Source: Candidatus Gastranaerophilales bacterium (lineage in GTDB: Bacteria; Cyanobacteriota; Vampirovibrionia; Gastranaerophilales; Gastranaerophilaceae). Taken from it: a stretch of 21,301 nucleotides of DNA. Below are positions 13,997 to 21,211 of this stretch, piece after piece. Below the pieces are notes generated by a model. That model searched no databases and had not been told where the DNA came from. It worked only from the letters and a program-made list of their open reading frames with translations. Position 1 is the first letter of the stretch, and each line of letters opens with the position of its first letter. The DNA lies in the NCBI GenBank assembly GCA_905235825.1, contig CAJONH010000102.1, positions 1 to 21,301 of the forward strand, read 5' to 3'. The position numbers and the translations under genes are program-made.

Positions 13997-15529
13997 ATGA
14001 CATTAAAAAAAATATTATTATTATTAATTACGGCATTTATATTTAATATCATTTCTTATGCGGAAGAAACAGATTGTAAAAATTTGCGAGAAATGTTTCA
14101 GAACAATGAAGCTATTATATATGCCGTTAATTTAAGAACATTTAATGCTGATGACAAAAACGGCAACGGAATTATAGAATTTTCGACGGGGGAAACTTCG
14201 GGTACGTTTATAAATGCTATTGACAGATTAGACGAATTAAAGGAATACGGAATAAATACACTGCATCTTTTGCCTATAACTCCCGTGGGAGAAATGAAAG
14301 CACTCGGAACGGCAGGTTCATTGTATGCACTTTCGGATTTTAGAACATTCAATTTACAGCTTGCCGATTCTCAAAGTGAATTATCCGTAAAAAATCAGGC
14401 TAAAAAATTTGTTGACGAGTGTCACAAAAGAAATATAAAAGTAATAGTAGATTTACCCAGCTGCGGTGCTTATGATTTATTTGTTAACAGACCTGATTTA
14501 TTTGTAACGGATAATGACGGAGCTGCTTATATACCTGCAGATTGGGCAGATGTACGTTTATTTAATGTTCCTGATGATGAAAATTTGTTTAAATCAGATA
14601 TATTTATTCTTCATAAGAGATTTGTTGATAATATGATTGATATAGGAGCTGACGGAATACGGGCAGATGTTGCAACTATTAAACCTTATATTTTTTGGAA
14701 AGAAATAATAAAATATACACGAGAAAAAAATAAAAATTTCTTATTTTTGGCGGAAGCATCGGAAGCCTGGACAAAGCCCGCAAGTGATAAAGCATATTTT
14801 ACGGATTATAAAAAACTTTTAGAAGCCGGTTTTGACGGCTACTACGGAAACTTTTTCGAGTTAAAAAACTGGAAAACCGCTGATAAACTTAATGGTTCAA
14901 TATTAAGCAGACAAAAAATTTTAAAAAAATACAGTGAAAAAAAATCGGTTATAGGAAGTTTTGAAACGCATGATGAAGTCAGTCCGCTAATAATAGGCGG
15001 TGAAAATTATGCAAAAATAATCATTTGGCTAAATGCAACGTTACCGTTAAATCCTTATTATGTAGACGGATTTTTACAGGGGGATGACTATATATATGAA
15101 TATTCTCATAAAAAGGCATCCGAAACTTCGACGGATGACGATTATTATTATGTGCATCAGGGACAGATAGATATTTTTAATTTTTCCCGTAAACCGCAAG
15201 GTGATAGCGATGTATTAATTAAAGAACATAAACTTGCTCTATCTTTGCGTAATAAATATGCCGATGTTATAGAAAAAGGAAAGTATATTCCTTTAAAAAC
15301 AAATAATAACAAAGTTTTTGCATATCAAAGATATTTAAACGGAAAATCCGTTATTGTAATTATAAACAGGAATTTGATTAATTCAGAAAAAATAAAAGCA
15401 AAAATAAAACATTTGAATAAAAAGAATAAATATTCTTTTATAAAAAACAAAAATAATAATTCTATAGTAAAATCAACATTTTCAGCTGTATTAAAGCCTG
15501 CTGAAATAATTGTAATTATCGTTAATTAA
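13997..15529 (+). CDS. Exported GH13 (alpha-amylase family) protein with altered region I
   Basis: The chosen start (13997) follows GGAG by six bases and gives 510 residues beginning with a classic signal peptide, MTLKKILLLLITAFIF through SYA-EE. An upstream in-frame ATG at 13955 would add 14 residues without a ribosome binding site. The body is a GH13 barrel: region II GIRADVAT (nucleophile Asp224), region III FLAEAS (acid/base Glu253), and region IV SFETHDE (His325-Asp326). Region I, normally DxxxNH, reads DLPSCG from about residue 152, so the usual Asn-His is absent. The C-terminal part is lysine-rich and beta-like. Hydrolysis or transfer on an alpha-glucan in the periplasm or outside is expected, but the region I change may signal altered specificity or loss of activity. 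Confidence 0.83.
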   Translation: MTLKKILLLLITAFIFNIISYAEETDCKNLREMFQNNEAIIYAVNLRTFNADDKNGNGIIEFSTGETSGTFINAIDRLDELKEYGINTLHLLPITPVGEMKALGTAGSLYALSDFRTFNLQLADSQSELSVKNQAKKFVDECHKRNIKVIVDLPSCGAYDLFVNRPDLFVTDNDGAAYIPADWADVRLFNVPDDENLFKSDIFILHKRFVDNMIDIGADGIRADVATIKPYIFWKEIIKYTREKNKNFLFLAEASEAWTKPASDKAYFTDYKKLLEAGFDGYYGNFFELKNWKTADKLNGSILSRQKILKKYSEKKSVIGSFETHDEVSPLIIGGENYAKIIIWLNATLPLNPYYVDGFLQGDDYIYEYSHKKASETSTDDDYYYVHQGQIDIFNFSRKPQGDSDVLIKEHKLALSLRNKYADVIEKGKYIPLKTNNNKVFAYQRYLNGKSVIVIINRNLINSEKIKAKIKHLNKKNKYSFIKNKNNNSIVKSTFSAVLKPAEIIVIIVN

Positions 15530-15548
15530 AAATATTTTATTCAAAGTA

Positions 15549-15576
15549 TTGCCAAAACCTGAAATATAAGTATAAT
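15549..15576 (+). promoter_or_regulatory. Promoter of the HU gene
   Basis: TTGCCA (15549-15554) and TATAAT (15571-15576), 16 bases apart, form a strong sigma-70-type promoter. The message would carry a leader of about 20 bases including AGGAGG at 15594-15599, ideally placed before the ATG at 15605. Confidence 0.75.
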
Positions 15577-15604
15577 AAGATTTGTAATACAAGAGGAGGT
15601 TCCT

Positions 15605-15877
15605 ATGAATAAAGAAGAATTAGTAAAAGAAATTTCAAAAAAATCAAAAGTATCACAAAAAGCAGCAGCTGATATTCTTGCAGCTACAATTGATACCGTA
15701 CAAAAAACGGTTGCTAAAGGTAAAAAAGTTACATTAGTTGGTTTTGGAACATTTGAAGCTCGTAAAAGAAAAGCAAGAACAGGACGTAATCCGCAGACAG
15801 GTGCAGCTATTAAAATTGCAGCAAAAACAGTTCCCGCTTTTTCAGCAGGCAAAAAGTTTAAAGATGCAGTAAAATAA
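15605..15877 (+). CDS. hup: HU-family nucleoid DNA-binding protein
   Basis: The 90-residue product is a full-length HU. The N-terminal helical dimerisation part (MNKEELVKEISKKS) is followed by VTLVGFGTFEARKRKARTG and the beta-arm motif GRNPQTG, whose proline intercalates in DNA. The end is VPAFSAGKKFKDAVK. The VPAFSAGK ending is typical of cyanobacterial-type HU and of many other bacteria. The protein bends and compacts DNA as a dimer. Strong promoter, strong ribosome binding site and an immediate hairpin terminator indicate a highly expressed single-gene unit. Confidence 0.96.
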   Translation: MNKEELVKEISKKSKVSQKAAADILAATIDTVQKTVAKGKKVTLVGFGTFEARKRKARTGRNPQTGAAIKIAAKTVPAFSAGKKFKDAVK

Positions 15878-15890
15878 GTTTTTTAACAAA

Positions 15891-15921
15891 AAAAAGCAGA
15901 CTCACAGGAGTCTGCTTTTTT
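15891..15921. terminator. Bidirectional intrinsic terminator between hup and the UDG gene
   Basis: GCAGACTC (15896-15903), loop ACAG, and GAGTCTGC (15908-15915) form a perfect 8-base stem flanked by A's on the left and T's on the right. It can terminate both the plus-strand HU message and the convergent minus-strand glycosylase message. Confidence 0.92.
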
Positions 15922-15936
15922 ATTATTTAGTGAAAT

Positions 15937-16512
15937 TTACAAGCTGTCATATACTCTTTTTATTTCCTTAATATCCTGCCATGTAAGCCATTTCGGACTT
16001 CCTTTTTCACGTGAATCATTGCGCAGTAGATATGAAGGATGAAAAATAGGCATCATTTTAGAACCGTAAATTCCGTCAAACCATTGACCACGTACTTTTG
16101 TTATTCCGCCTTTATCGGGTAATAAAGAATTTAATGCGACACTTCCGCAAATAAGAATAATTTTGGGTTTCAATATTTCAAGTTGAGCATCAAGATATTC
16201 ACTGCACGCAAGTTTTTCTTCCGGCAGAGGATTTCTGTTTTCGGGCGGGCGGCATTTTATTGTATTACAAATATATACGTCTTTTTTGCGTGAAAGCCCG
16301 ACACATTCAAAAATTTTATCCAATAATTGACCTGCTTTGCCTACAAAAGGCAAACCTTTTTGATCTTCCCAATATCCGGGAGCTTCACCAACCAGAACTA
16401 ATTTATTATTTGGAATGCCATCCGAAAATACAATATTCGTCCGTGTTTTGCATAACGAACATTTTTCGCATTTTAAACATTTTTGTTTTATTTTTTCCAA
16501 TTCTTCAAACAT
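15937..16512 (-). CDS. Family 4-type uracil-DNA glycosylase (4Fe-4S)
   Basis: The 191-residue product has LVGEAPGYWEDQKGLPFVG (residues 40-58) as motif 1, with the GEAPG core, and HPSYLLR (158-164) as motif 2 for base-flipping recognition. Cysteines at 12, 15, 18, 21, 82, 87 and 103 include those expected to hold the 4Fe-4S cluster. It removes uracil from DNA as the first step of base excision repair. It is a close relative of the fusion-free UDGa/SPO1-polymerase-related proteins. The start is the only reasonable ATG. A minus-strand TATAGT lies 11 bases upstream and no Shine-Dalgarno is evident, so the leader may be very short. Confidence 0.92.
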   Translation of the reverse strand: MFEELEKIKQKCLKCEKCSLCKTRTNIVFSDGIPNNKLVLVGEAPGYWEDQKGLPFVGKAGQLLDKIFECVGLSRKKDVYICNTIKCRPPENRNPLPEEKLACSEYLDAQLEILKPKIILICGSVALNSLLPDKGGITKVRGQWFDGIYGSKMMPIFHPSYLLRNDSREKGSPKWLTWQDIKEIKRVYDSL

Positions 16513-16536
16513 AAACTAATTCTACTATAAAAATTA

Positions 16537-16545
16537 TGGTACAAT
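16537..16545 (+). promoter_or_regulatory. Extended -10 of the tautomerase gene
   Basis: TGGTACAAT (16537-16545) is a TG-n-TACAAT extended -10. It is followed about 12 bases later by AAGGAG and the ATG at 16569. The divergent glycosylase gene begins 24 bases upstream of it. Confidence 0.45.
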
Positions 16546-16568
16546 TATAAATAAAAAGGAGAATAAAA

Positions 16569-16913
16569 ATGCCATATATTGAAGCAAAATTTACAATGCA
16601 GCTTGATGATACTAAAAAAAATGCAATCTGCGAAAAAATTGAAAATGCTGTTTCGGGAAATTTTAGGAAACCAAAATCTTTTGTTATGACGGAGATACAT
16701 GATAATATCCCCCTCAGGATGAATGGTCTTCCTCTAAAAAAAGGAGCTTATATCTCAATTAAATTATTCGGAACGACAACAAAACCTGTTTGCAGCGGCT
16801 GTACAAGCGAAATATCAAATATTTTGAAAAAAGAACTCGAAATAGACAGCAAAAATATATACATAACATATCATCCCGTTGACTTTTGGGGCTGGGACAG
16901 ACAAATGTTTTAA
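16569..16913 (+). CDS. MIF-like tautomerase (4-oxalocrotonate tautomerase superfamily)
   Basis: The 114-residue product starts MPYIEAKF, placing Pro2 as the catalytic N-terminal base after methionine removal. Its length is that of macrophage migration inhibitory factor homologues rather than the 60-residue 4-OT subunits. The ending VDFWGWDRQMF resembles the C-terminal GW-containing strand of MIF proteins. Four cysteines are present, with CSGC near residues 76-79 resembling a CxxC redox motif. The family tautomerises phenylpyruvate-like keto acids. The physiological substrate in bacteria is generally unknown. AAGGAG lies 8 bases before the start. The gene stands alone. Confidence 0.82.
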   Translation: MPYIEAKFTMQLDDTKKNAICEKIENAVSGNFRKPKSFVMTEIHDNIPLRMNGLPLKKGAYISIKLFGTTTKPVCSGCTSEISNILKKELEIDSKNIYITYHPVDFWGWDRQMF

Positions 16914-16927
16914 TGTGAATAAACAAT

Positions 16928-17200
16928 CTATTCATCCATAAATTTGAAGTTGTCGCCAAGCTTTTTTTCTATCTCTATAACTAAGTCCGACAATTTTATT
17001 CCTAATGCTTCGGATATTCTCCAAAGTGTTATAAATTTGCAGTCTGTGACTGCATTTTCTATTCTTGAAAGATTTCCGTTTCCTAAATCATATTCATTTG
17101 TGAGTTTATTACCTGAAATATTTTTCTTGTTTCGTATTTCGGCAATAGTTCTACCTAAAACTTGTCTTAAATATAGTGTTTTGTCGTCCTTGTTTTGCAT
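16928..17200 (-). CDS. XRE-family HTH regulator, copy A
   Basis: The start at 17200 gives 90 residues, MQNKDDKTLYLRQVLGRTI onward. A Cro/CI-type helix-turn-helix spans about 15-70 (TIAEIRNKKNISGNKL, NLSRIENAV, ITLWRISEALGIKLSDL). A longer open frame to 17338 adds 46 hydrophobic residues that overlap the divergent promoter and is rejected. A paralogue with roughly three quarters identical residues lies in inverted orientation at 18057-18323 with the same start context, which supports this start. It is divergent from the TupA-like gene and probably represses it and itself through the dyads at 17236-17247 and 17262-17287. Confidence 0.8.
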   Translation of the reverse strand: MQNKDDKTLYLRQVLGRTIAEIRNKKNISGNKLTNEYDLGNGNLSRIENAVTDCKFITLWRISEALGIKLSDLVIEIEKKLGDNFKFMDE

Positions 17201-17235
17201 AAATACATAATACAAAGTTTTTATATCGAGCATAT

Positions 17236-17247
17236 TGTATATATACA
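17236..17247. promoter_or_regulatory. Operator-like palindrome upstream of XRE copy A
   Basis: TGTATATATACA (17236-17247) is a perfect palindrome 35 bases ahead of the copy A start. A near-identical core, TGTATTTATACA, lies 34 bases ahead of copy B (18011-18022). Conserved core and spacing point to an autoregulatory operator. Confidence 0.5.
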
Positions 17248-17261
17248 TAATTAATGTTATT

Positions 17262-17287
17262 ATAATTATGCATACATGCATAATTAT
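17262..17287. promoter_or_regulatory. Perfect 12-base inverted repeat in the divergent XRE/TupA promoter
   Basis: ATAATTATGCAT (17262-17273) and ATGCATAATTAT (17276-17287) form a perfect dyad with a 2-base spacer. It overlaps the TATAAT at 17261-17266. A further half-site, ATGCATAAT, lies at 17294-17302 over the start codon of the TupA-like gene. It is placed to block transcription of the plus-strand gene. Confidence 0.6.
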
Positions 17288-17300
17288 TAAAGGATGCATA

Positions 17301-18000
17301 ATGAAAAATATAATAGAATTTTTTAGAAAAAATGACATAGGCGAACCCCCGTGGGAATATGATTTTTTGTATAATCTTCCCGAAAGTGAATATCCTAAAT
17401 ATTTAGCTAAAATTTTTAATTACAGAACAGGTGAAAAATTACCTTTAAAATTTGACTTAAAAAATAAAACATGGATTATAGATAAAAGGAAATGTAAAAC
17501 ATTTAATCAGAAAATACAATGGATTAAGTTATATGGTGTAACTGATTTAATGCGAAAATGTACGGATAAAGTTGCGGTACGTGATTATGTAGCGGAAAAA
17601 ATCGGAAGTGAATATTTAAAACCTGTTTTACAGGTTATACCTGACGATAAAGAAACAGACTACGGACACATCTGTCCCCCCTTGCGGGGAAAGTACCTGC
17701 GGCAGCAGGGGGTAAGGGGGTTATTCTTAACAAAAAAGATACTTCGGCACAAAATCGTTGTTTACCTCAGTATGACGAAACAATTACAGGCGTTAATACG
17801 CTGAGTCATTCTGAACCCGATGTCAATTCAGGGGTGAAGAATCTTTATAACAGCAGATATGACGACGTTTCTACTTATTTTAACCAAATAGATTTTGATA
17901 AACTGTTCAATAGTTTTGTAATTAAATGTAATCACGGGTGCAAGTGGCAGTATATAATAAAAGATAAAGAAGCATTTTTACAAAACATGTATATATGCAA
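17301..18000 (+). pseudogene. TupA-like ATP-grasp gene, disrupted and 3'-truncated
   Basis: The 5' part (17301 to about 17660, with GGATG just upstream) encodes an N-terminal domain with KTFNQKIQWIKLYGVTDL and KVAVRDYVAEKIGSEYLKPV. This is typical of TupA-like ATP-grasp proteins found in teichuronopeptide and polysaccharide loci. Homology resumes in a different frame near 17857 with YDDVSTYF, IDFDKL and FVIKCNHGCKW, where the family usually has only a short linker. The block between, about 17661-17850, is a GC-rich repeat. The frame after IIKDKEAFLQ runs at about 17985 into sequence belonging to XRE copy B, so the C-terminal ATP-grasp half is missing. No intact product is possible. Boundaries are approximate. 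Confidence 0.8.
17661..17850. repeat. GC-rich composite palindromic repeat inserted in the TupA-like gene
   Basis: Two imperfect palindromes lie in tandem. The first (about 17674-17720) begins CCCCCCTTGCGGGG and ends GGGGGTAAGGGGG. The second (about 17738-17844) begins GATACTTCGG, has CTCAGTATGACG and GTCATTCTGAA in the middle, and ends GGTGAAGAATC, so its ends are inverted copies of one another. It is much richer in G+C than its surroundings. The CTCAGTATGAC/GTCATTCTGA core is a common form of dispersed intergenic repeat in many bacterial genomes. It separates two homologous parts of one gene, consistent with insertion. Exact ends and target duplication are not resolved. Confidence 0.65.
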
Positions 18001-18034
18001 TAGAAGATTATGTATTTATACACAATCTTCTATT
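17999..18034. promoter_or_regulatory. 36-base near-perfect dyad upstream of XRE copy B
   Basis: AATAGAAGATT (17999-18009) and AATCTTCTATT (18024-18034) are inverted copies surrounding the core TGTATTTATACA (18011-18022). Only the pair at 18010/18023 and the central pair do not match. The core matches the palindrome before copy A. It could be an operator and can also fold as a hairpin in RNA. Confidence 0.6.
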
Positions 18035-18056
18035 AAAAAAATTTGTATTATATTTT

Positions 18057-18323
18057 TTGCAAAAAAAGGACAATAAAACTATTCATTTAAGGATAGTTTT
18101 AGGCAAAACTATTTCAGAACTACGTATAAAAAGAAATATTTCAGGAAATAAACTTACCGGCAGTTATGATTTAGAAAATAGCAATTTATCCAGAATAGAA
18201 AATGCCGTGATTGATTGTAAAATTATTACATTATGGAAAATATCCGAAGCATTGGGAATAAAACTATCGGATTTAATTATTAATATAGAAAATAAAGTCG
18301 GTGACGATTTTAAATTGTTCTGA
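18057..18323 (+). CDS. XRE-family HTH regulator, copy B (TTG start, possibly degenerate)
   Basis: The 88-residue product is read from a TTG at 18057. It aligns from the first residue with copy A (KDNKTIHLRIVLGKTI, NISGNKL, NLSRIENAV, SEALGIKLSDL), including the HTH region. DNA similarity continues about 60 bases upstream of the start, into the promoter. One base appears to be lost just before the start, where copy A has ATG and this copy TTG. There is no Shine-Dalgarno in front of the TTG. The HTH is intact, so the protein may still be made, weakly, or the gene may be newly decaying. A shared operator core suggests cross-regulation with copy A. Confidence 0.68.
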   Translation: MQKKDNKTIHLRIVLGKTISELRIKRNISGNKLTGSYDLENSNLSRIENAVIDCKIITLWKISEALGIKLSDLIINIENKVGDDFKLF

Positions 18324-18335
18324 GAAATAATAAAT

Positions 18336-18366
18336 GCGGGGGCTGTATGAACTAAACAGACCCTGC
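18336..18366. terminator. GC-rich hairpin between XRE copy B and the acyl-CoA synthetase
   Basis: GCGGGGGCTGT (18336-18346) pairs with ACAGACCCTGC (18356-18366) apart from one mismatch and one G-T wobble, around a 9-base loop. It is unusually GC-rich here and overlaps the last codons of the synthetase. On the minus strand it is followed by ATTTATTATTT, so it could end that message, though the U tract is weak. Confidence 0.45.
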
Positions 18367-20037
18367 TAAAATCGCTTTAACTTCTTTTCTTTTTACTTTA
18401 CTTGTTGCGGTTCTGGGAAGACTTTCCGTTCTTATTACAATATTTATAGGACGTTTATACGGAGCCAATTGATTAGAAAGCTGTTTAACCTCTAATTTTA
18501 TTGCTTTTTTCATATCTTCTTCATTACTGAATGATGCTGTAAATTCAGGAGAGGGAACTATAACGGTAACAATTTCTTCACATCCGTCTTTTTCACCGCC
18601 GACTTTTGGTAAACCGACTACACATACTTCCTGAAAATTATCGCTTTGTTGTAAAACTGTTTCTACTTCTTCGGGAAATACCTTTTTTCCGCCCGAAAGA
18701 ACAATCATATTTTTTATTCTTCCCGTTATATATAAAAGCCCGTTTCTTATTTCGGCAATATCTCCGGTATGCAGCCAGCCGTCTTTATCAATTACTTCAT
18801 TTGTAAGGTCATCTCTGCCATAATAACCTTTCATAACAGAAGGACCTTTTACAAGTAATTCGCCGGAGTCCGAATCTATTTTTGCCTCATAAGAACTTAA
18901 AATAGGCCCTACAGAACGGGTATTATCCTGATTAGTGGTGTTACACATTGATATAACAGGGCTTGTTTCAGATAGACCATAGCCCTGAAACATTCTTACA
19001 CCAATTCGTCTGAACCAATCACCTACAATAGGATCTAAAGGAGCTCCGCCTGAAATATAGCCGTAGAAATGTTTGCCATATAGTCTGTGTATTGTTTGAA
19101 ATAATAAAGGTCTTAAACTGAAAGGCATGAAACGAGCCAGTTGATATTTTATTTTCAGCATAGTTCTATACAAAGCTGATTTTTTGCTTATTTCCGATTC
19201 AAAATATGTTTTTAGTAATTTTAGAAATGCGGGAACTGTTACCATAAATCGTATTTTTCTTTCCTGCATTATTTCCAATACATCTTTAGGCTTTAAACTG
19301 CTTGTATAATAAATAGAGTATCCGCTGCTTAACATTGCAAAAAAACCCACCGTTAGTTCAAATAAATGATTCATAGGTAAAATTGAAAGCATTCTCATAT
19401 TTGAATCCTTAGGCATCATTGAAGAAAATACTCTTTTCATATCATACATTTGTGCAAGCAGGTTTTTATATGTTGTCTGAACTCCTTTTGGAGCACCTGT
19501 TGTACCTGAAGTATATATTATAAATGCCGTATCATGAAGCGGACGGCGACGCCACTTGGCTTTGTAATTAGCAGGCAGAGAATACAGGCTTGGAGTATCC
19601 TCATTTACATTTTCTGATGCTTCCATTAGAATTATATGCCTAATGGAAGGAATTTTACTTTGAAGTTCTTTTGCTTTTTTATAATTTTTGTTTGAAGTCA
19701 TAAGAACAGAAGGTAAGCAGCTTGAAAGAATTGAAGTCAACTCATAAATAGTTAATTTGTTATCGAGAGGAACCATTGTAACACCGGCAAGAACTGCACC
19801 AAATACGCATACTCCGTATTCGGGAAGTGATTCGGATAAAATTGCCACTTTATCACCCTTTGGTATCTGCAAATCATTTATAAGATATGTCGCAAACCTT
19901 GTAGATAAAAGACTGAGACCTTTATATGTGAGTTCATTCCATCCCCACATTGTTTTCATTCCCAATGCAACTTTATTTTGGTTTGCAATTGTTGTTCTCT
20001 CTAAAAGAGCAAATATATTCTCATACTTCTGTTTCAT
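18352..20037 (-). CDS. AMP-forming fatty acyl-CoA synthetase/ligase (ANL superfamily)
   Basis: The 561-residue product has the ANL motifs in order: YTSGTTGAPKG (residues 175-185) as the phosphate-binding loop, YISGGAPLD, FQGYGLSETSP as the adenine/acyl-site motif, GWLHTGDIAEI, GRIKNMIVLSGGKKVFPEEVE as the hinge, and PRTATSKVKRKEV near the C terminus with the catalytic lysine. It activates a carboxylic acid, probably a long-chain fatty acid, with ATP to the acyl-AMP and then the CoA thioester or another acyl acceptor. The length is standard. AAGGG lies ahead of the ATG. The gene has its own promoter and is not coupled to LrgAB upstream. Chain-length preference cannot be read from sequence, and a role as acyl-ACP synthetase is possible. 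Confidence 0.9.
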   Translation of the reverse strand: MKQKYENIFALLERTTIANQNKVALGMKTMWGWNELTYKGLSLLSTRFATYLINDLQIPKGDKVAILSESLPEYGVCVFGAVLAGVTMVPLDNKLTIYELTSILSSCLPSVLMTSNKNYKKAKELQSKIPSIRHIILMEASENVNEDTPSLYSLPANYKAKWRRRPLHDTAFIIYTSGTTGAPKGVQTTYKNLLAQMYDMKRVFSSMMPKDSNMRMLSILPMNHLFELTVGFFAMLSSGYSIYYTSSLKPKDVLEIMQERKIRFMVTVPAFLKLLKTYFESEISKKSALYRTMLKIKYQLARFMPFSLRPLLFQTIHRLYGKHFYGYISGGAPLDPIVGDWFRRIGVRMFQGYGLSETSPVISMCNTTNQDNTRSVGPILSSYEAKIDSDSGELLVKGPSVMKGYYGRDDLTNEVIDKDGWLHTGDIAEIRNGLLYITGRIKNMIVLSGGKKVFPEEVETVLQQSDNFQEVCVVGLPKVGGEKDGCEEIVTVIVPSPEFTASFSNEEDMKKAIKLEVKQLSNQLAPYKRPINIVIRTESLPRTATSKVKRKEVKAILAGSV

Positions 20038-20069
20038 GTTACCCTTATCAATTAATTAATAACAACTAT

Positions 20070-20097
20070 ATTATATAAAAAAAAATCAGTTTGTAAA
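20070..20097 (-). promoter_or_regulatory. Promoter of the acyl-CoA synthetase gene
   Basis: On the minus strand TTTACA (20092-20097) and TATAAT (20070-20075) are 16 bases apart, with a T-rich spacer. The start of transcription would be near 20063, about 25 bases before the ATG. Confidence 0.65.
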
Positions 20098-20120
20098 ATT
20101 ATTAAGCCGTTTTAACAAAT

Positions 20121-20804
20121 TCATTTATGCAAAAAAAAGATAAATAAAGGCACGACGACTGCTGTTAATATTCCGACAATAACAATTGCAACAGATGCCA
20201 TTACTATTTGTTTTTCTCTTCCTTTTTCTATGCATTTTGCAGTACCGATTATATGACTTGCTGCCCCTATTGACAATCCTATTGCAATATCGTTTTTGAC
20301 TTTTATTAACTGTAATATTTTATGACCGAACATTCCGCCAAAAACTCCCGTTAAAACAACGACGCAAACGGTAAGTTCCGGTATTGCCCCGATTTCTTTT
20401 GAAATTTCAATTGCAATAGGTGCCGTAACCGATTTTGGAAGCATTGATTCTATTACACCAGTTTCCGAATGGCATAATTTTGCGGTAATATATGTCATTA
20501 CAACTGCAATTATTGTTGAAATTATGAATGCGGTATATATTATTCTTTTATTTCTTTTTAAAAGATTTAAATTTTTATATATGGGATATCCCAGTGCAAT
20601 TGTTGAAGGAATAAGCATAAATGTTAAATAAGATGCACTTTCGTTGTAAAATGAAAAATCAATATTAAATAGCTCTAATGTTACAATCAACATTATTCCT
20701 GCAATAACAATTACGGGAAATTTATTAATCAAAGGAAATTTTTTTAATTTTTCGGCTATTTTATAGTATAAGATAGTAATGATAAACCCAAACAAATTAA
20801 TCAT
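20121..20804 (-). CDS. lrgB: LrgB/CidB-family membrane protein
   Basis: The 227-residue product is hydrophobic with about six or seven predicted membrane segments. It has the LrgB signatures PKSVTAPIAIEIS near the centre, VLTGVFGGMFGHKIL, and IGLSIGAASHIIGTAKCIE. LrgB works with LrgA. The pair was first described as antiholin-like murein hydrolase regulators and has since been linked to export or uptake of small carboxylates such as pyruvate or glycolate. The length is typical. It begins 8 bases inside the end of LrgA, so the two are coupled. Confidence 0.9.
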   Translation of the reverse strand: MINLFGFIITILYYKIAEKLKKFPLINKFPVIVIAGIMLIVTLELFNIDFSFYNESASYLTFMLIPSTIALGYPIYKNLNLLKRNKRIIYTAFIISTIIAVVMTYITAKLCHSETGVIESMLPKSVTAPIAIEISKEIGAIPELTVCVVVLTGVFGGMFGHKILQLIKVKNDIAIGLSIGAASHIIGTAKCIEKGREKQIVMASVAIVIVGILTAVVVPLFIFFLHK

Positions 20805-21192
20805 TTTTTTTCCTTATTTTTTGAAGTCTTAAAAATTTTAAACCGTATTCAACAAAAAGTCCGGTTAATACTATTGTTAATGTTGTTGTTACAAATATAA
20901 CAATTAGTATAACGAACCAATTTGTTATTAAAACTTGTTTATATAGCAGAATACCGCCCATAAAAGGTACAATAAACAATGCCATATTTTTTATTAGAAA
21001 ATTGCAGGCACATTCTATATATTTTTCTTTTAATAGTCCGTATGAAAGTGCTATGGAAAAAAATATCAGGCCCAATATTGCAGGCGGAATACAAATGTGA
21101 GTATAATAAACAATCACACGTCCGATACAATAAAATGCCATTAATATAAATATACCTGATAAAATTTTAAAATATTTTACTAAACTATCCAT
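20797..21192 (-). CDS. lrgA: LrgA/CidA-family membrane protein
   Basis: Taken from the ATG at 21192 the product has 131 residues with four hydrophobic segments (GIFILMAFYCIGRVIVYY, PPAILGLIFFSIALSYGLL, MALFIVPFMGGILLY, FVILIVIFVTTTLTIVLTG). IPPAILGLI matches the conserved LrgA/CidA IPG-x-xxG-like block, and the end is basic. The frame stays open to 21246, but that extension runs through the terminator hairpin and is rejected. The minus-strand sequence just upstream, TGATAAAAT then 7 bases and the ATG, looks like an extended -10 and has no Shine-Dalgarno, so the message may be leaderless. Confidence 0.83.
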   Translation of the reverse strand: MDSLVKYFKILSGIFILMAFYCIGRVIVYYTHICIPPAILGLIFFSIALSYGLLKEKYIECACNFLIKNMALFIVPFMGGILLYKQVLITNWFVILIVIFVTTTLTIVLTGLFVEYGLKFLRLQKIRKKND

Positions 21193-21211
21193 GCATTTAA
21201 TTTTATCACGT

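Noticed and set aside
17235..17300. Upstream extension of the TupA-like reading frame
   Set aside because: The added residues are translated operator DNA. The ATG at 17301 has GGATG upstream and begins the recognisable domain.
17201..17338. N-terminal extension of XRE copy A with a hydrophobic segment
   Set aside because: It runs through the divergent promoter and operator and into the TupA-like gene. Copy B aligns only from the residue coded at 17200.
17661..17850. CRISPR array or transposase-bearing insertion sequence
   Set aside because: There is no regular repeat-spacer pattern and no transposase reading frame. It is a short palindromic element only.
17834..18076. An independent 80-residue gene
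   Set aside because: Its middle part is the continuation of the TupA-like protein after the inserted repeat, and its end is out-of-frame XRE sequence.
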